From: Conidiobolus incongruus B7586
Lineage: Eukaryota; Entomophthoromycota; Entomophthoromycetes; Entomophthorales; Conidiobolaceae
DNA length: 62,348 nucleotides
Reading direction: 5' to 3'
NCBI GenBank assembly: GCA_000697335.1
Contig: JNEM01010362.1
Coordinates: forward strand, 1-62,348
A program made the translations under genes and the position numbers. Positions 1 through 10,593 of this stretch are shown piece by piece (the first letter of the stretch is position 1; the number at the start of each line of letters is the position of its first letter). The notes under the pieces were generated by a model, which did not search any database, was not told the origin of the DNA, and saw nothing but the letters and a program-made list of their open reading frames with translations.

Positions 1-950
1 GTTAAATTTAACTTAGAAGAAAATCAAAGAATCATAGAACAACAATACTTAAAGTTATCTAGAAACCCTCTTAAATATAAAACTGGTATGTTTGTATACT
101 TAGAACAATCTGCCCTTAAACCTACCCTATTTAAATCTGGCTTAAATCCCAAATACTTACCATTATATTATGGTCCCTATAAAATTTAATCTATTGATTC
201 AAATTTTGAAAATATTACCTTGGAATTACCTCCAACTTTGAGGATCAACCCTACCTTTCACATATCCAAAATTAAACCATACTTTGAAGATTTTGACACT
301 TTTCCTAATTGATTAAAAACCCCAAAACTAGATCCAATTATTAATTAAGATGGAGAAGAAGAATACTATATTAATTACATAATTAAGCCTAAATCTATTA
401 GGAATAAGCTTTATTTTTATGTAAAATGGATGGGTTATCCTATTGAAGAAGCTACATAGGAACCTCTAGAAAATATTAAGAATACCTCAACCTACTATAC
501 CTATTTGCAAAAAATTAAGGAGTGTGTCTCCTCTAAGAAACTTACTAGGGGAGTGTTAAGAGACTAGTTCTCTAAATTCTTATATACACTTTATATAATC
601 TAATTAACTATAAATTATATGATTAATTTATACTTATGTAGTTAAATTAATTGTATAAATAGTATTAAATTATCTAATAAACTAGGTTCCTCTTTTTCCT
701 CTCAATTTTTACTATTTTTACTTTTACACTATTTCTAAGATTGAGACTATATTCTGTTAATATTATAGGATATTGGCACTACCTAATATAAATCTTAATA
801 TATCAGTGACTCATCCTAGTTTGAAGCTTAATTAAACTTTGTTTACACTTGCATGCTACAGCCACATTATATTACCACATTCTACACCACACTACTTTTA
901 TATTAAGTCTTCCTCTACACTATATTAGTTTAACTACCACTATGCTTATA
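1..950 (+). mobile_element. Ty3/gypsy (chromovirus-type) LTR retrotransposon remnant, 3' end
   Basis: Fossil 3' part of a Ty3/gypsy element that continues beyond the left edge. Positions about 1-540 resemble the C-terminal part of integrase followed by a chromodomain, recognisable by its aromatic and WEPLEN-like core. A purine-rich tract at about 547-553 precedes the 3' LTR at 554-950 (397 bp, TG-type start). The coding part is broken, with several breaks visible, so it is not functional. The LTR is about 92 percent identical by eye to the solo LTR at 1165-1562; most differences are transitions. This suggests a moderately old insertion, with the caveat that a RIP-like process would inflate apparent age. 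The family assignment rests on the chromodomain and the LTR position. Confidence 0.75.
554..950 (+). repeat. 3' LTR of the Ty3/gypsy remnant
   Basis: The 397-bp LTR begins right after a purine tract and the chromodomain region. Its copy in inverted orientation lies at 1165-1562, so positions 554-1562 form a large imperfect palindrome with a 214-bp spacer. Confidence 0.75.
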
Positions 951-1089
951 AAATCAGATTATATATTAATATATTTATTAAATATTCAAAATTTTAGCTT
1001 ATCTAGAGTATTTTGAAATATATAATTAATTTAATCAATATTTTTTATATTTAGTTAATTTTGTATATTCTTTTCAGAATTATTTTATA

Positions 1090-2778
1090 TTAATATAGAA
1101 ATTAAGAAATAACAAATTTTTTAATTTCTAATCTTTCAAACATATTATACATTCTGAAAGATTATGTAAGTGTAGTAGTAGTTAAACTAATATAGTGTAG
1201 AGGAAGACTTAATATAAAAGTAGTGTGCATAGAACATGGTAATATAATGTAGCTGTAGTGTGCAAGTGTAAACAAAGTTTAATTAAACTTCAAACTAGGA
1301 TGAGTCACTAATATATTAAGATTTATATTAGGTAGTGCTAATATCCTACAATATTAATAGAATATAGTCTCAATTTTAGAAATAGTGTAAAAGTAAAAAA
1401 TAGTAAAAATTGAGAAGAAAAAGAGGAACCTAGTTTATTAAATAATTTAATGCTATTTATACAATTAATTTAACTATATAAGTATAAATTAATTATATAA
1501 TTTATAGTTAATTGGATTATATAAAAGTGTATATAAAAATTTAAAAAACTAGTCTTTTAATAGATTATATATATATATATATATATTCAATTTTAATTCT
1601 TTTTTTTATTAAAATATATTGATTTTAAAATTTATATTTAAATTTAATTATCTTTAAATTAGATTATAATTATCAAAAGGCATTTATTTTTGTATCTTTA
1701 AAACTTAACTATAAATCCTTTAAAATCATCTAAAACTTGTAAACAGCTTATAGAGATGGTGTTTTATCTAAAACTACTATATATCACTAGATTTGTGATT
1801 TTAAAGCTAGAAGGGACATTATTTAAAATTTACTAAAATTTAAAAGATTAATTTCTACTATTATTCTTTTATTTACTAATAAAGTAAAAAAATTTATTAA
1901 GAAATACCTTTTTATTTCTGTTAGAGAACTATCAAAGTAATTTAATGTTAACTATACAAGCATGTTATATTTACTTAAGTTTAAACTTAGATTAATTAAT
2001 AAAAATATAAAATAGATACCTTATAATTTAACAAAAGCCTAAAAGAAAATTAAAATAGCTATAACTAAACTAAACTTAATAAGGTATAACTAAAAACAAA
2101 GGTTTTTACAGTAAATACTTACAATTAATAAATCTTAGATTCTTTTATATAATCCTTTACTTAAAAATAAAACAAGATGTTAGGTTAAGCTAAATCAATC
2201 CCCTTTACAAATTCTAATAAATAAACACTTTAAATATAAGTGAATATTAATTGTTATAATAGATTATAATGGTATATAGTTTTTTTATTTAATACTTCAA
2301 GGAAAATCAATTAATAATAAGTTATATATTACCTTTTCAAATAAAACAATTTTTAAATAGTATTCTTAATATAAATTAATAACACCTATTATTTTGCATG
2401 ATAATTGTAAAATATATAAAGCTAAAGCTGTAAAAGATTTTTTATATAAAAAAAATTAGAGGGAGTTACCACATCTAGTATATTTACCTGATTATAACCT
2501 ATATAATTATAATTGTTTTAGACAATTAAAAAAATAGCTTGCAGGAAAAAAAATTCCTACAAACAAATTAAATTGGTTTGTGAAACATTAAATTTCAGTC
2601 CTTAATAAAAAGAACTGTTTTTTAGGTATTAGAAGCTTACTAAAAGTATAGAAAAGAGTTATTAATAATAAAAGAGGCTATTAATTTTATATTATTTATT
2701 AATTTTTATATATTATTTATTAATTTATTTGTTTAATTTTAATATTAAAATTGTGCCATTACTTAATTTCTGCACTAA
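1090..2778 (+). mobile_element. Mariner (DD34D type) DNA transposon, degenerate, copy 1
   Basis: Tc1/mariner-superfamily element of about 1.29 kb once the nested LTR is removed. Terminal inverted repeats of roughly 25 bp are recognisable, with a core like TTAGTATAGAAATTAAG, flanked by TA. The transposase is decayed: at about 2390-2540 a frame reads IILHDNCK followed about 27 residues later by YLPDYNLYNYNCF, the mariner HDN...SPDLxPSDYxxF block. The third catalytic Asp position is Asn. Several codons expected to be Trp or Gln are TAG or TAA, consistent with C-to-T or G-to-A transitions. It aligns along its length with copies at 18776-19848, 54375-55696 and 56595-57820. Confidence 0.85.
1165..1562 (-). 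repeat. Solo LTR inserted in a mariner copy, with 5-bp target duplication
   Basis: This is the reverse-oriented copy of the LTR at 554-950. It is flanked by the direct 5-bp repeat GATTA at 1160-1164 and 1563-1567. The sequences on both sides match continuous sequence in the second mariner copy at 54375-55696, which shows that the LTR landed inside an existing mariner. No internal retrotransposon sequence is attached, so it is a solo LTR left by LTR-LTR recombination (inference). Confidence 0.8.
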
Positions 2779-3635
2779 TATTTAAAAATGAAAAGTAAAA
2801 ATTTATTATAGTTAATTTTTTAAAGGATAATATATTATAAAATGAAATAGCAAATATTATTATTTTAATTTTTAATTCTATTATTAATCTATTATAATAT
2901 ACTAAAATAAAAATATAAATTTTGGATATATTTATGAATAGCAATGCTGTTAGTATATATATATATATATTCATTTTATTTAATATTTTATTATTAAAAT
3001 TATTTATATAAATTAAATGAAAGATTCTACATTTTTTGGTCAAAAAACACCATATGGTAAACTTGATAAAAAATAAATGATTGGAATACTAAATTAAGTA
3101 TTCAAATTAAATTTGATCTAATATATTAATAGTACTAACAAAATTCTTGGTATGAAATATTGATTAATGTTTAATATATGTTTGGTTCGTCGAAGGTAAG
3201 AACCAATGTATTGTAATGGTTTTAGTGGATATCATCCAATTTGTATCAATTTCATTAAAGGGTTTCTTTACCTTAGCAATCAACACACTAGTAACAATTT
3301 TGCCAACTGTAATTTTTTAATAGCAGCATAAGCATTCAATGGGTGCAAAAATGATAAAGTACTTATCCCAATAAACTAGTGTTGAAATAATTGAAACTAA
3401 AGGATTTTGAAAATTATGACGGTTATGGAATGGTGTGATTAATTCAAATGATAGACTATATGAATAACTTGATTTGTATTCAATAACTGATCATTGATTG
3501 GTTGATCAAATGATGTTTGAGGGCTAACCAAAATTACGTAGTTAATAAATAAAAAATTGTGACCATGAATTCTTCATTTCTTTAAATTATATTAAAGTTG
3601 TCATTTTAATTGAAATATAAAAAACAAATAGTAAA
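2779..3635. other. Intergenic, no gene seen
   Basis: AT-rich DNA between the mariner copy and the aspartic protease. The reverse frame at 2759-3043 is low-complexity Ile/Asn/Tyr translation and overlaps the transposon end, so it is not called. The stretch about 3180-3540 is less AT-rich but shows no sustained open frame. It probably holds the protease promoter. Confidence 0.5.
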
Positions 3636-4888
3636 ATGCTTATTAAAACTTTATTAGCTAGTATTTTGTTGGGGCTAGCTCACTGTAATGACCAAGACTT
3701 GCCCCAAGGTCACTCTATCAAGTTGTCCAAAATTAACCCCAATGAGATGACTTTGGAGAGCTTGGCTGAGAATATTGAAGCCACTGCCCAAAAGTACATT
3801 GGTGCTTACAATAGAGACGAACAAAATATTGTTGCTATTGATGCTGATGGCAAAGCTCAATTTGGTGTCCCTATTTCTAATTTCATGAACGCTCAAGTAA
3901 TCTTAATTTTGCAATTCACTTTAAATTTTTATTTAATTTTAAAATCTAGTTCTATGGTGAAATTGGTATGGGCACTCCCCCTCAAAAATTCAAGGTCGTC
4001 TTTGACACTGGTTCCTCAAACTTGTGGGTTCCTTCTTCCAAGTGTTCTTCTATCGCCTGTTTCTTCCACAACAAATACGACCATGGCAAGAGTAGCACAT
4101 ACAAACGTAACGACACTAAATTTGCCATTCGCTACGGTTCTGGTGCCGTTGAAGGCTTTATCTCTAATGATGACTTAACTGTTGGTAATACCAAAGTCAA
4201 ATCTATCAATTTTGGTGAAACTACCAAGGAGCCTGGTTTGGCTTTCGCTTTTGGTAGATTCGATGGTATTTTCGGTTTGGGTTATGATACCATTGCTGTC
4301 AATCACATTACCCCTCCATTCTATGAAATGGTCAAACAAGGCATTCCTGGTCTCTTCTCCTTCTGGCTCAATACTGATGGCGGTGAGAGCAATGGTGGTG
4401 AGTTGACTTTTGGTGGTGTCAACCGCGATCATTACTCTGGCTTCGTTCGCTGGGCCCCCGTCACTCGTAAGGGTTATTGGGAAATCGATTTGGAAGACGT
4501 TGAATTCGATGGAGAATCCTTGGATTTGGAAAAGACTGGTGCTGCTATTGATACTGGTTCTTCTCTTCTCGTTATTCCCACCACTCTTTCCGACTTGATC
4601 AACAAAGAAATTGGTGCTAAGAAGGGCTTCAATGGTCAATACACTATTGACTGCTCTGAAATCCCCAAACTTCCCAAATTGACTTTCACTTTCAATGGCA
4701 ACAAGTTCGATCTCGAAGGTAAAGACTATATCCTCCAAGTCCAAGGCCAATGTCTTTCTGGCTTCACTGGATTGGATATTCCTCCTCCCTTAGGTCCCAT
4801 TTGGATTATTGGTGATGTCTTCCTTCGCAAATACTACTCTATTTATGACTTAACCAATAACCGAGTTGGATTTGCCGAATCTCGTTAA
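3636..4888 (+). CDS. PEP4: Vacuolar aspartic protease, saccharopepsin/proteinase A type
   Basis: Pepsin-family (A1) endopeptidase of 399 aa. Exons are 3636-3896 and 3950-4888, separated by a 53-bp GT-AG intron. A signal peptide (about residues 1-17) and an acidic-basic propeptide precede the mature enzyme. The two catalytic aspartates are visible: D106 in FDTGSSNLW and D288 in IDTGSS, with the flap tyrosine in IRYGSG. An NDT glycosylation sequon lies in the N-terminal lobe. The length matches yeast Pep4p (405 aa). In fungi this enzyme matures vacuolar hydrolases and degrades delivered cargo. Secreted relatives exist, but the short tail, without a GPI or Ser/Thr-rich end, and the close similarity to cathepsin D-like enzymes favour the vacuole. 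Confidence 0.93.
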
Positions 4889-6457
4889 ATTTTAAATATT
4901 TTTCTAAATTAAAGTATTGTTTTTATTTCATTAAACATATATTTTGTCATTATTTTTATTATTTCTATTCTCTTATTCAATATTCATTGATCTTTAATTT
5001 ATCAATGAATTTTATTCTCACAAATATTATTATAATATTTTATAAAAATTTTTCAATGTAAATTACAAATGTTGTTAATAATTTTCAACTACATGTACAA
5101 TAATATTAATTATGGATATATTAGTTTATCCAAAACGAACATAGAAAATATTACTCATCACACTTTTAATCAATTATTATTTTATTTTATCGTTACTATT
5201 AGTCCAAAAATAACTAATATATCATTCTGATATGATTACACGATTTAATATTGAGTCTTAAATTTTAGAATCTAAGAAGAAATTGTTGCTATGAAAATTG
5301 TTATCATAATGATGTCATAATCCTTGTCTATTAATAAATTCTAGTTTTTAAACCTCAATTGATAATTTTCATAATTTATTTTAAAAATTATAGAAAAATT
5401 AAATAAATATTTAATTATAAACAATATGGTAAAAAAAGTGAAAACGTTACCAATATCAATTAAAATTAAATTGTTAAAAATTTTCAAGCATAAAATCCAA
5501 GTCACATTTTTGAAGGAGATGAATATTGAACTCGAAATCTTTTAAAATTTTTCAATAAAATGTGGTATATTGTAAATATATCATTATTTTTTTCATAAAA
5601 TATATATAATATCTATTGTTTCTATCTTAATAATTATATCAAATTATATATCAATAATATTTTCAAGTTAACCATTCCATTGATATTGAACCTATAATAT
5701 TATATATATATTATAATTAAATATTTTGATTAATCTATTATATCAAGTTATTTAGAAATAATTTGGAAATATATTAGATATTGATTTATTCCAAGTTAAA
5801 GATATTTAATTAAATAATGATATATTTATAAAAAATAGTTTATCAAAATTTCATTTATCAATATATCTGACAATAAATTAATTTATCATAATTCAAATAA
5901 TATATATTGTGAGATGATTTAGAGTTAAATTTTATTTATAATTGTATATATTATAAATATATTTTTTAGTATAGCCTAAATGAATTATTTATGACCCATA
6001 CAATAGTATCCTATTATATTAATTCATTTTCTTTAAAACAATTTCAATAGATTCGTCATCATTAATAAAGTGGAATTTTCAAGATATTTTTTAATCTTAC
6101 ATACACAATTTATGGAGTTTTTAGTTGTGGCTTTTGGATATTTAAATGTTTGAAGATATTGGCGTACTTATTAATTATTATGAATTATATTCGAGATCAA
6201 TTTGTAACTTAACAGTAATGTATTTTGAGAGGTTAGTAGAAAGTTTAGAAGTTGTACTTGGTAAAAACAACGATAATATACTTGAGTAAATATTAGTGTA
6301 TTCAATAATATTTCAAATTATAGCGAATAATTATTATATCCCATAAATTTTACCATAAATCCTAAAGCACAGGACTTAATAAATAATTTGAAATTGTTTA
6401 TGACAATGTCATCATTATCCAATTTTATTTATTTCATCCTTTTTAATCTTTATAAAT
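4889..6457. other. Intergenic, no gene seen
   Basis: About 1.57 kb of very AT-rich DNA between tandem genes. No open frame with protein-like composition, RNA gene or repeat copy could be recognised. Confidence 0.6.
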
Positions 6458-7039
6458 ATGGTAGATTTTTAAATTATATTTAAAATAATAATTATTCAAT
6501 AAGTATATTAATATTATGATTTTGGTGATAGTCGGAATTACCACCTGGTTGGGAGCAACGTCACTCTCAAAGCCATAACAAACCCTATTATTTCAACTCT
6601 CGTACCGGTGAAAGTGTTTGGGAAAGACCTCAGTTCGATGGTCCCAATTCCGAATTGTTGGGAGCTCGTCACCTATTAGTTAAACATAACAAAAGTCGTA
6701 GACCTTCTTCATGGAGAGAGGTAAATACCCTGTCAATTATTTTAATTATTAATATTATTCATAATACTTTAGGCTGTTATCACTCGTACACCAGAAGAAG
6801 CATTGCAAATTATTCAAGGGTACCGCGACCAGATCACTTCCGGCGCCGCTACATTTGAACAGTTGGCGGAGCAGTTTTCGGACTGTTCGAGTGCCAAGAG
6901 AGGTGGCGACTTGGGTACCTTCTACCCTGGTCAAATGCAGGCAGCTTTTGAGAATGCTACTAGAGCGCTCCAAGTGGGTGAATTGAGTCAGCCCGTTTAT
7001 AGTGACAGTGGTATTCATTTGATACTTAGAACTTTGTAA
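6458..7039 (+). CDS. ESS1: Phosphorylation-specific peptidyl-prolyl isomerase, Pin1/Ess1
   Basis: Parvulin isomerase acting on pSer/pThr-Pro, chiefly in the RNA polymerase II CTD. The proposed protein is 152 aa from exons 6458-6460, 6532-6720 and 6773-7039. The WW domain (about residues 2-36) shows LPPGWEQ and VWERP. The PPIase domain shows the phosphate-binding basic patch SRRPSSWR, the catalytic Cys in [13 protein letters not shown], the MQAAF segment and the C-terminal GIHLI histidine. The codon before Ser2 in the genome is an in-frame TAG, so translation must start upstream of an intron. The best candidate is an exon carrying only the ATG, followed by GTAGAT. The body of the gene is certain and the first exon is tentative. 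Confidence 0.9.
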
Positions 7040-7580
7040 AAAATATTTGGAATTTTATTGTGAATTAAATTTCGCTATTATTGGTAAACTTATTCAATTT
7101 TATTTAAATTTTGTTTGTTTTGGTTATTAGAATGTTTTATTTATCAACTTTATTATTGAATTCAATATATTTTATAATACCATTTTCATCAATTAAATAA
7201 TTAAATACTTTCATAAATTTCTAATACTGTATGCGCAATATTTATGAAAATTAATTGATTAATTAATTAATTATATATCAACATTTTGGGATAAGTATTT
7301 CAATTTAGAATTCTATTTATTTGAAATTGGTGTAATTTAACAGTATTTATATTAATTATAAATCAAAGTATAATTGAATACAGTACTATACGAATATTTG
7401 ATTTATTTTTTTAAATTTCATTAAATTTATCTCTATGAATTTTTATAATGGTTGAAAATTTTTAATTAAAATAATTTAAACTTGATCCTAAGCTCAAAAT
7501 TGATTAATGTGATTTTTATTTTCTTAAAAGTTTAAGCATTATTGCTTTTAAAATACTGTACTAATAACAAACTTGATAAA
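7040..7580. other. Convergent 3' intergenic region
   Basis: AT-rich spacer between the convergent ESS1 and CLP1 genes. No gene seen; it should hold both 3' UTRs. Confidence 0.6.
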
Positions 7581-9270
7581 TCAAGTTTCAATCCATTTGA
7601 GAGCACCCATAATTAAATATTTAGAAGGTAATGGACCCGTGTTAGGCGCTAAAATGGTCATCGTTTTGCGATGTTCATTGATTTCGGATCTATTTAAAGT
7701 ATTGAATTAATAAAATGAAATCATTGTAATGAAGTATAAATACTTACATATAGATAAATCCAAGTATATTGGAAGTAAGTAATTCGGTTTCATTATTGGA
7801 TTGAGAACTACTTACAGCTAATACGGAGTGAAGTAGAGATGGTTTAGGATCAACTTTAACGATACGAGTTTCACTCACAATGCGATCGGTTCCAACAGGA
7901 AGTGCTGAAGTAGGAGCCAAAACAGCTATCAAGCAATTAATAAAAAGTTAAATTTGACCAATAATATAAACTTACAATCCCCAACTCTGTAAATTTCAAC
8001 ATTGCTAAAACTAATTACGTTGGAAAATGGGCATAAATCATATTTGAAATTGCCATAGAAATATTGTTTCACTTGGTTCATTAACACTTTTCGGCGGAAG
8101 GACTCGTCTCTGTTAACGACCTAAAAGCATGGGTCAATTTCAAGCGAGTTAATATATATGCATGTTAGAAAAATTACTCCTCCTGATTTAGGTAACTTTA
8201 AAGTGGTGACATTAGGTATAGTTGATGTGGATTTGACTATTTCACTATATAGTCTTTCGTGTCCAACTACTACTACCACGGTAACTATTTAGAAAACATT
8301 GTTAGAATATTAATCAATGCCAAAAGTTGATTATACATACCTTGCAATGTATTGATAATATGAGTTAAAAATGACAATCCCATAGTATCAATTAAACCAC
8401 ATGTATCAATGATACAGCCGGAGACCTTAGCTTGAGGATCATGATCCATTCGTTTCTGGACAGCTTTTGCCAATTGCTCGATCTGAAGATTGTAAAGTTT
8501 GGGATTATCAGCTGGCGATTCAAATCCATGGTAATATACAAGAGGAATAGATCCACCAGCCTTGTCAGATGAAGCGGAGTTGACAATTGTGCCAAAGCCA
8601 TTGGATACATCAGGTAAATGGTTGATAGAAGTGACAGTTAAAGCACCCGTTACAACAACAGAACCCTAAAAATAATTAATCAGGATTTGTATAAAAAGTC
8701 TATAATTACTTACTTCAGTGCTATCTAGATCAATATATAGAGGTTCTCTACTCTGTCTAACACCATAGTGTAATAAAATTTTAGCCAACGAAGTTTTACC
8801 ACTATCGTTAGGACCTACCAATAGCACCTAAATTACAATAAGAAATTTCTGGTAATAAAAAAAACAAAAAAAAGTTTACTCTAGGACCCGAAGTTTTATT
8901 CTGTTCGGCCTTAGTTCTCAAATTTTCCAAACTTAAGTGCATATTCAAATAAACGGACATAGGGGTTTCGTCAGCGACGTAAGCAACACTCACTGGACCT
9001 GTAATTTCTAGGGTACAACCTTCCCATGTGAATATAGCTATTTTATCCAAATTGAATTTGTACTCAATATTGAGTCCCAATTCGATACCGAAAATTTCTG
9101 CTGTGCCTTTAATTAACTAATACCAAATAAAAGAAATCAATAAATAAATGATAAATTAGGCTGTTTATTCAATTTGTTACTTTTAAGGTAGCTACATCTG
9201 TATCAAATTCAACACGAAGTTCTTGTTCCGGTGTTAAATCCCAACTTTGGGTATTATTAGAGTTACTCAT
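7581..9270 (-). CDS. CLP1: mRNA cleavage/polyadenylation factor CLP1
   Basis: CLP1-family polynucleotide-kinase-fold protein of cleavage factor IA, linking Pcf11 to pre-mRNA 3'-end formation. The model has 434 aa in eight exons: 9270-9181, 9116-8880, 8827-8714, 8665-8341, 8284-8178, 8120-7976, 7925-7748 and 7689-7581. All introns are GT-AG and 48-64 bp, and every junction keeps frame. The N-terminal beta domain precedes a Walker A P-loop, [10 protein letters not shown]. The CLP1 hallmarks [33 protein letters not shown] and [15 protein letters not shown] follow. The P-loop Lys and Thr are kept, so nucleotide binding is likely; kinase activity cannot be inferred, since yeast Clp1 lacks it. The length fits human (425) and yeast (445). 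Confidence 0.95.
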
Positions 9271-9427
9271 AATTTTTGAAAATTATTGAAATTATTGTTC
9301 AGTTATATCATCAGATCAAATTTAATATAATTTAGAAAAGTATTATTATTATGGGTTTATAAAAAATAATTTTGAATTAAAATTATGATTATTATTTATG
9401 GAATTGGATATTGAAGGTGAAGATTGA

Positions 9428-9803
9428 TGGGGAATAATCTTGTCCATCACTCAAGAAACTCCGACTATTGCACTAATGCAAGAAGTCACATTGGAAGTAC
9501 CTCATTTTATGAACTAGTCTAACTTAGTGCTTTCCACCTGAAGTTATTCATAGCTACCCAAACTCAATAATTGAAACTATTATAAGATCATCACAAGCCA
9601 ATCAATAAACCTATCTTTCTATCTTCATTTTCAAAAGTATCCAGTCTCTAAGTTTTTTCGTAACACTCACAAAAAGAATTGAGTTGTGACGAGCGTGAGA
9701 TATTTACTTTATTCAAAGACCTTGATTTGCAGTAAGCTATTTCCACCTAATTTGGTGAACCTTCTTAATTTCCCTTAATTTTGTGGTAATCTATCATTTA
9801 CCA
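9428..9803 (+). repeat. Dispersed 377-bp repeat, copy A (solo-LTR candidate)
   Basis: This segment is about 96 percent identical by eye to 61393-61768 in reverse orientation (14 differences, mostly transitions, one 1-bp indel). It starts TGGGGAATAAT and ends ATCATTTACCA, a weak TG...CA inverted repeat as in LTRs. It has no open frame, poly(A) tail or recognisable Pol III box. No target-site duplication is obvious. It ends 264 bp upstream of tRNA-Thr, a position typical of tRNA-targeted LTR elements. It could also be a MITE. Confidence 0.7.
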
Positions 9804-10067
9804 CTGGCGATTCCCCGTTTAAGCTCTAAAAGACTACTTCCTCCCACGTTTACAGTCGTGAAGATGAATATAATATTAAAAATTATAAAAATATAAGTAT
9901 AAGAAAAAATTTAAAAAAAAATAAAAGAAAATGAATTAATAAAATAAATTGACTGGTGGAATTGAAAAAAATAATAAATAATAAAATAGTAAAATAAAAA
10001 GAATGAAAAGAAAAAAAAATTTATAAGATCAAGAATTCAATGTAGTATACTTTCTTTCGTAAAGTAT

Positions 10068-10140
10068 GCCTTCTTGGCTCAGTTGGCAGAGCGTCCGCCT
10101 AGTAAGCGGAAGGTCACCAGTTCGATTCTGGTAGAAGGCA
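10068..10140 (+). tRNA. tRNA-Thr (AGT)
   Basis: The 73-nt cloverleaf is complete. Acceptor arms GCCTTCT and AGAAGGC pair, with discriminator A. The anticodon stem TCCGC/GCGGA closes loop CTAGTAA with anticodon AGT. The T arm contains the GTTCGATTC motif and the D arm the TGGC...AGTTGG B/A-box bases. There is no intron. A T4 run a few bases downstream can terminate Pol III. Confidence 0.97.
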
Positions 10141-10593
10141 ATTATTTTGGTATTTCATGTTTTTATTATCCCCCTTTTTTGTTTTTCCTACTTTTTATAT
10201 TTTTATCATTTAAGATTTTTTTTGATAATTTCATAATAACTTTGAAATAATATTTTCTGTTTTATTTCACTCTAGAGTTTAATTTTGAATAGCTATTAGC
10301 TATTTATAAATAGATTTATATACTACCTTTTTTATTAATTTAATATATTTACTTCAAATTATCGATTTGAATATTTTTAAATTATTATTAAAAGATTCTA
10401 TTGATTCAAATTTATATTCTGATTCACTTATTTAATTAATGTATTTAAAACTTAATAAACTTTTTCTTATATAATATAATATATTATATATATCCCAAAT
10501 TTTAAATAATGATTACAAAATAATTTAATGGTTATTTTATAAATAATATTCAGTATATATAAATGATATGTCAAACTTTTCAAAACCTCCAAA
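10141..10593. other. Intergenic, no gene seen
   Basis: AT-rich DNA between tRNA-Thr and the 3' end of the methyltransferase gene on the minus strand. Nothing recognisable beyond the Pol III terminator. Confidence 0.6.

Noticed and set aside
1090-2778. Reassigned genetic code (TAG or TAA read as Trp or Gln)
   Set aside because: All host genes use TGG and CAA/CAG normally and end at TAA/TAG/TGA. The unusual stops occur only in transposons, so mutation explains them.
2759-3043. 94-aa reverse open frame
   Set aside because: Low-complexity Ile/Asn/Tyr translation overlapping the mariner end; no protein features.
3060-3600. Possible decayed coding exon upstream of PEP4
   Set aside because: The stretch is less AT-rich, but short pieces in different frames gave no recognisable family and no splice-consistent model.
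4175-4750. 191-aa reverse frame inside PEP4
   Set aside because: Antisense shadow of the conserved aspartic protease exon.
9804-9860. Primer-binding-site-like TGGCGATTCCCC after repeat copy A
   Set aside because: It starts with TGG one base after the repeat, but it does not match either tRNA visible here and is absent beside copy B.
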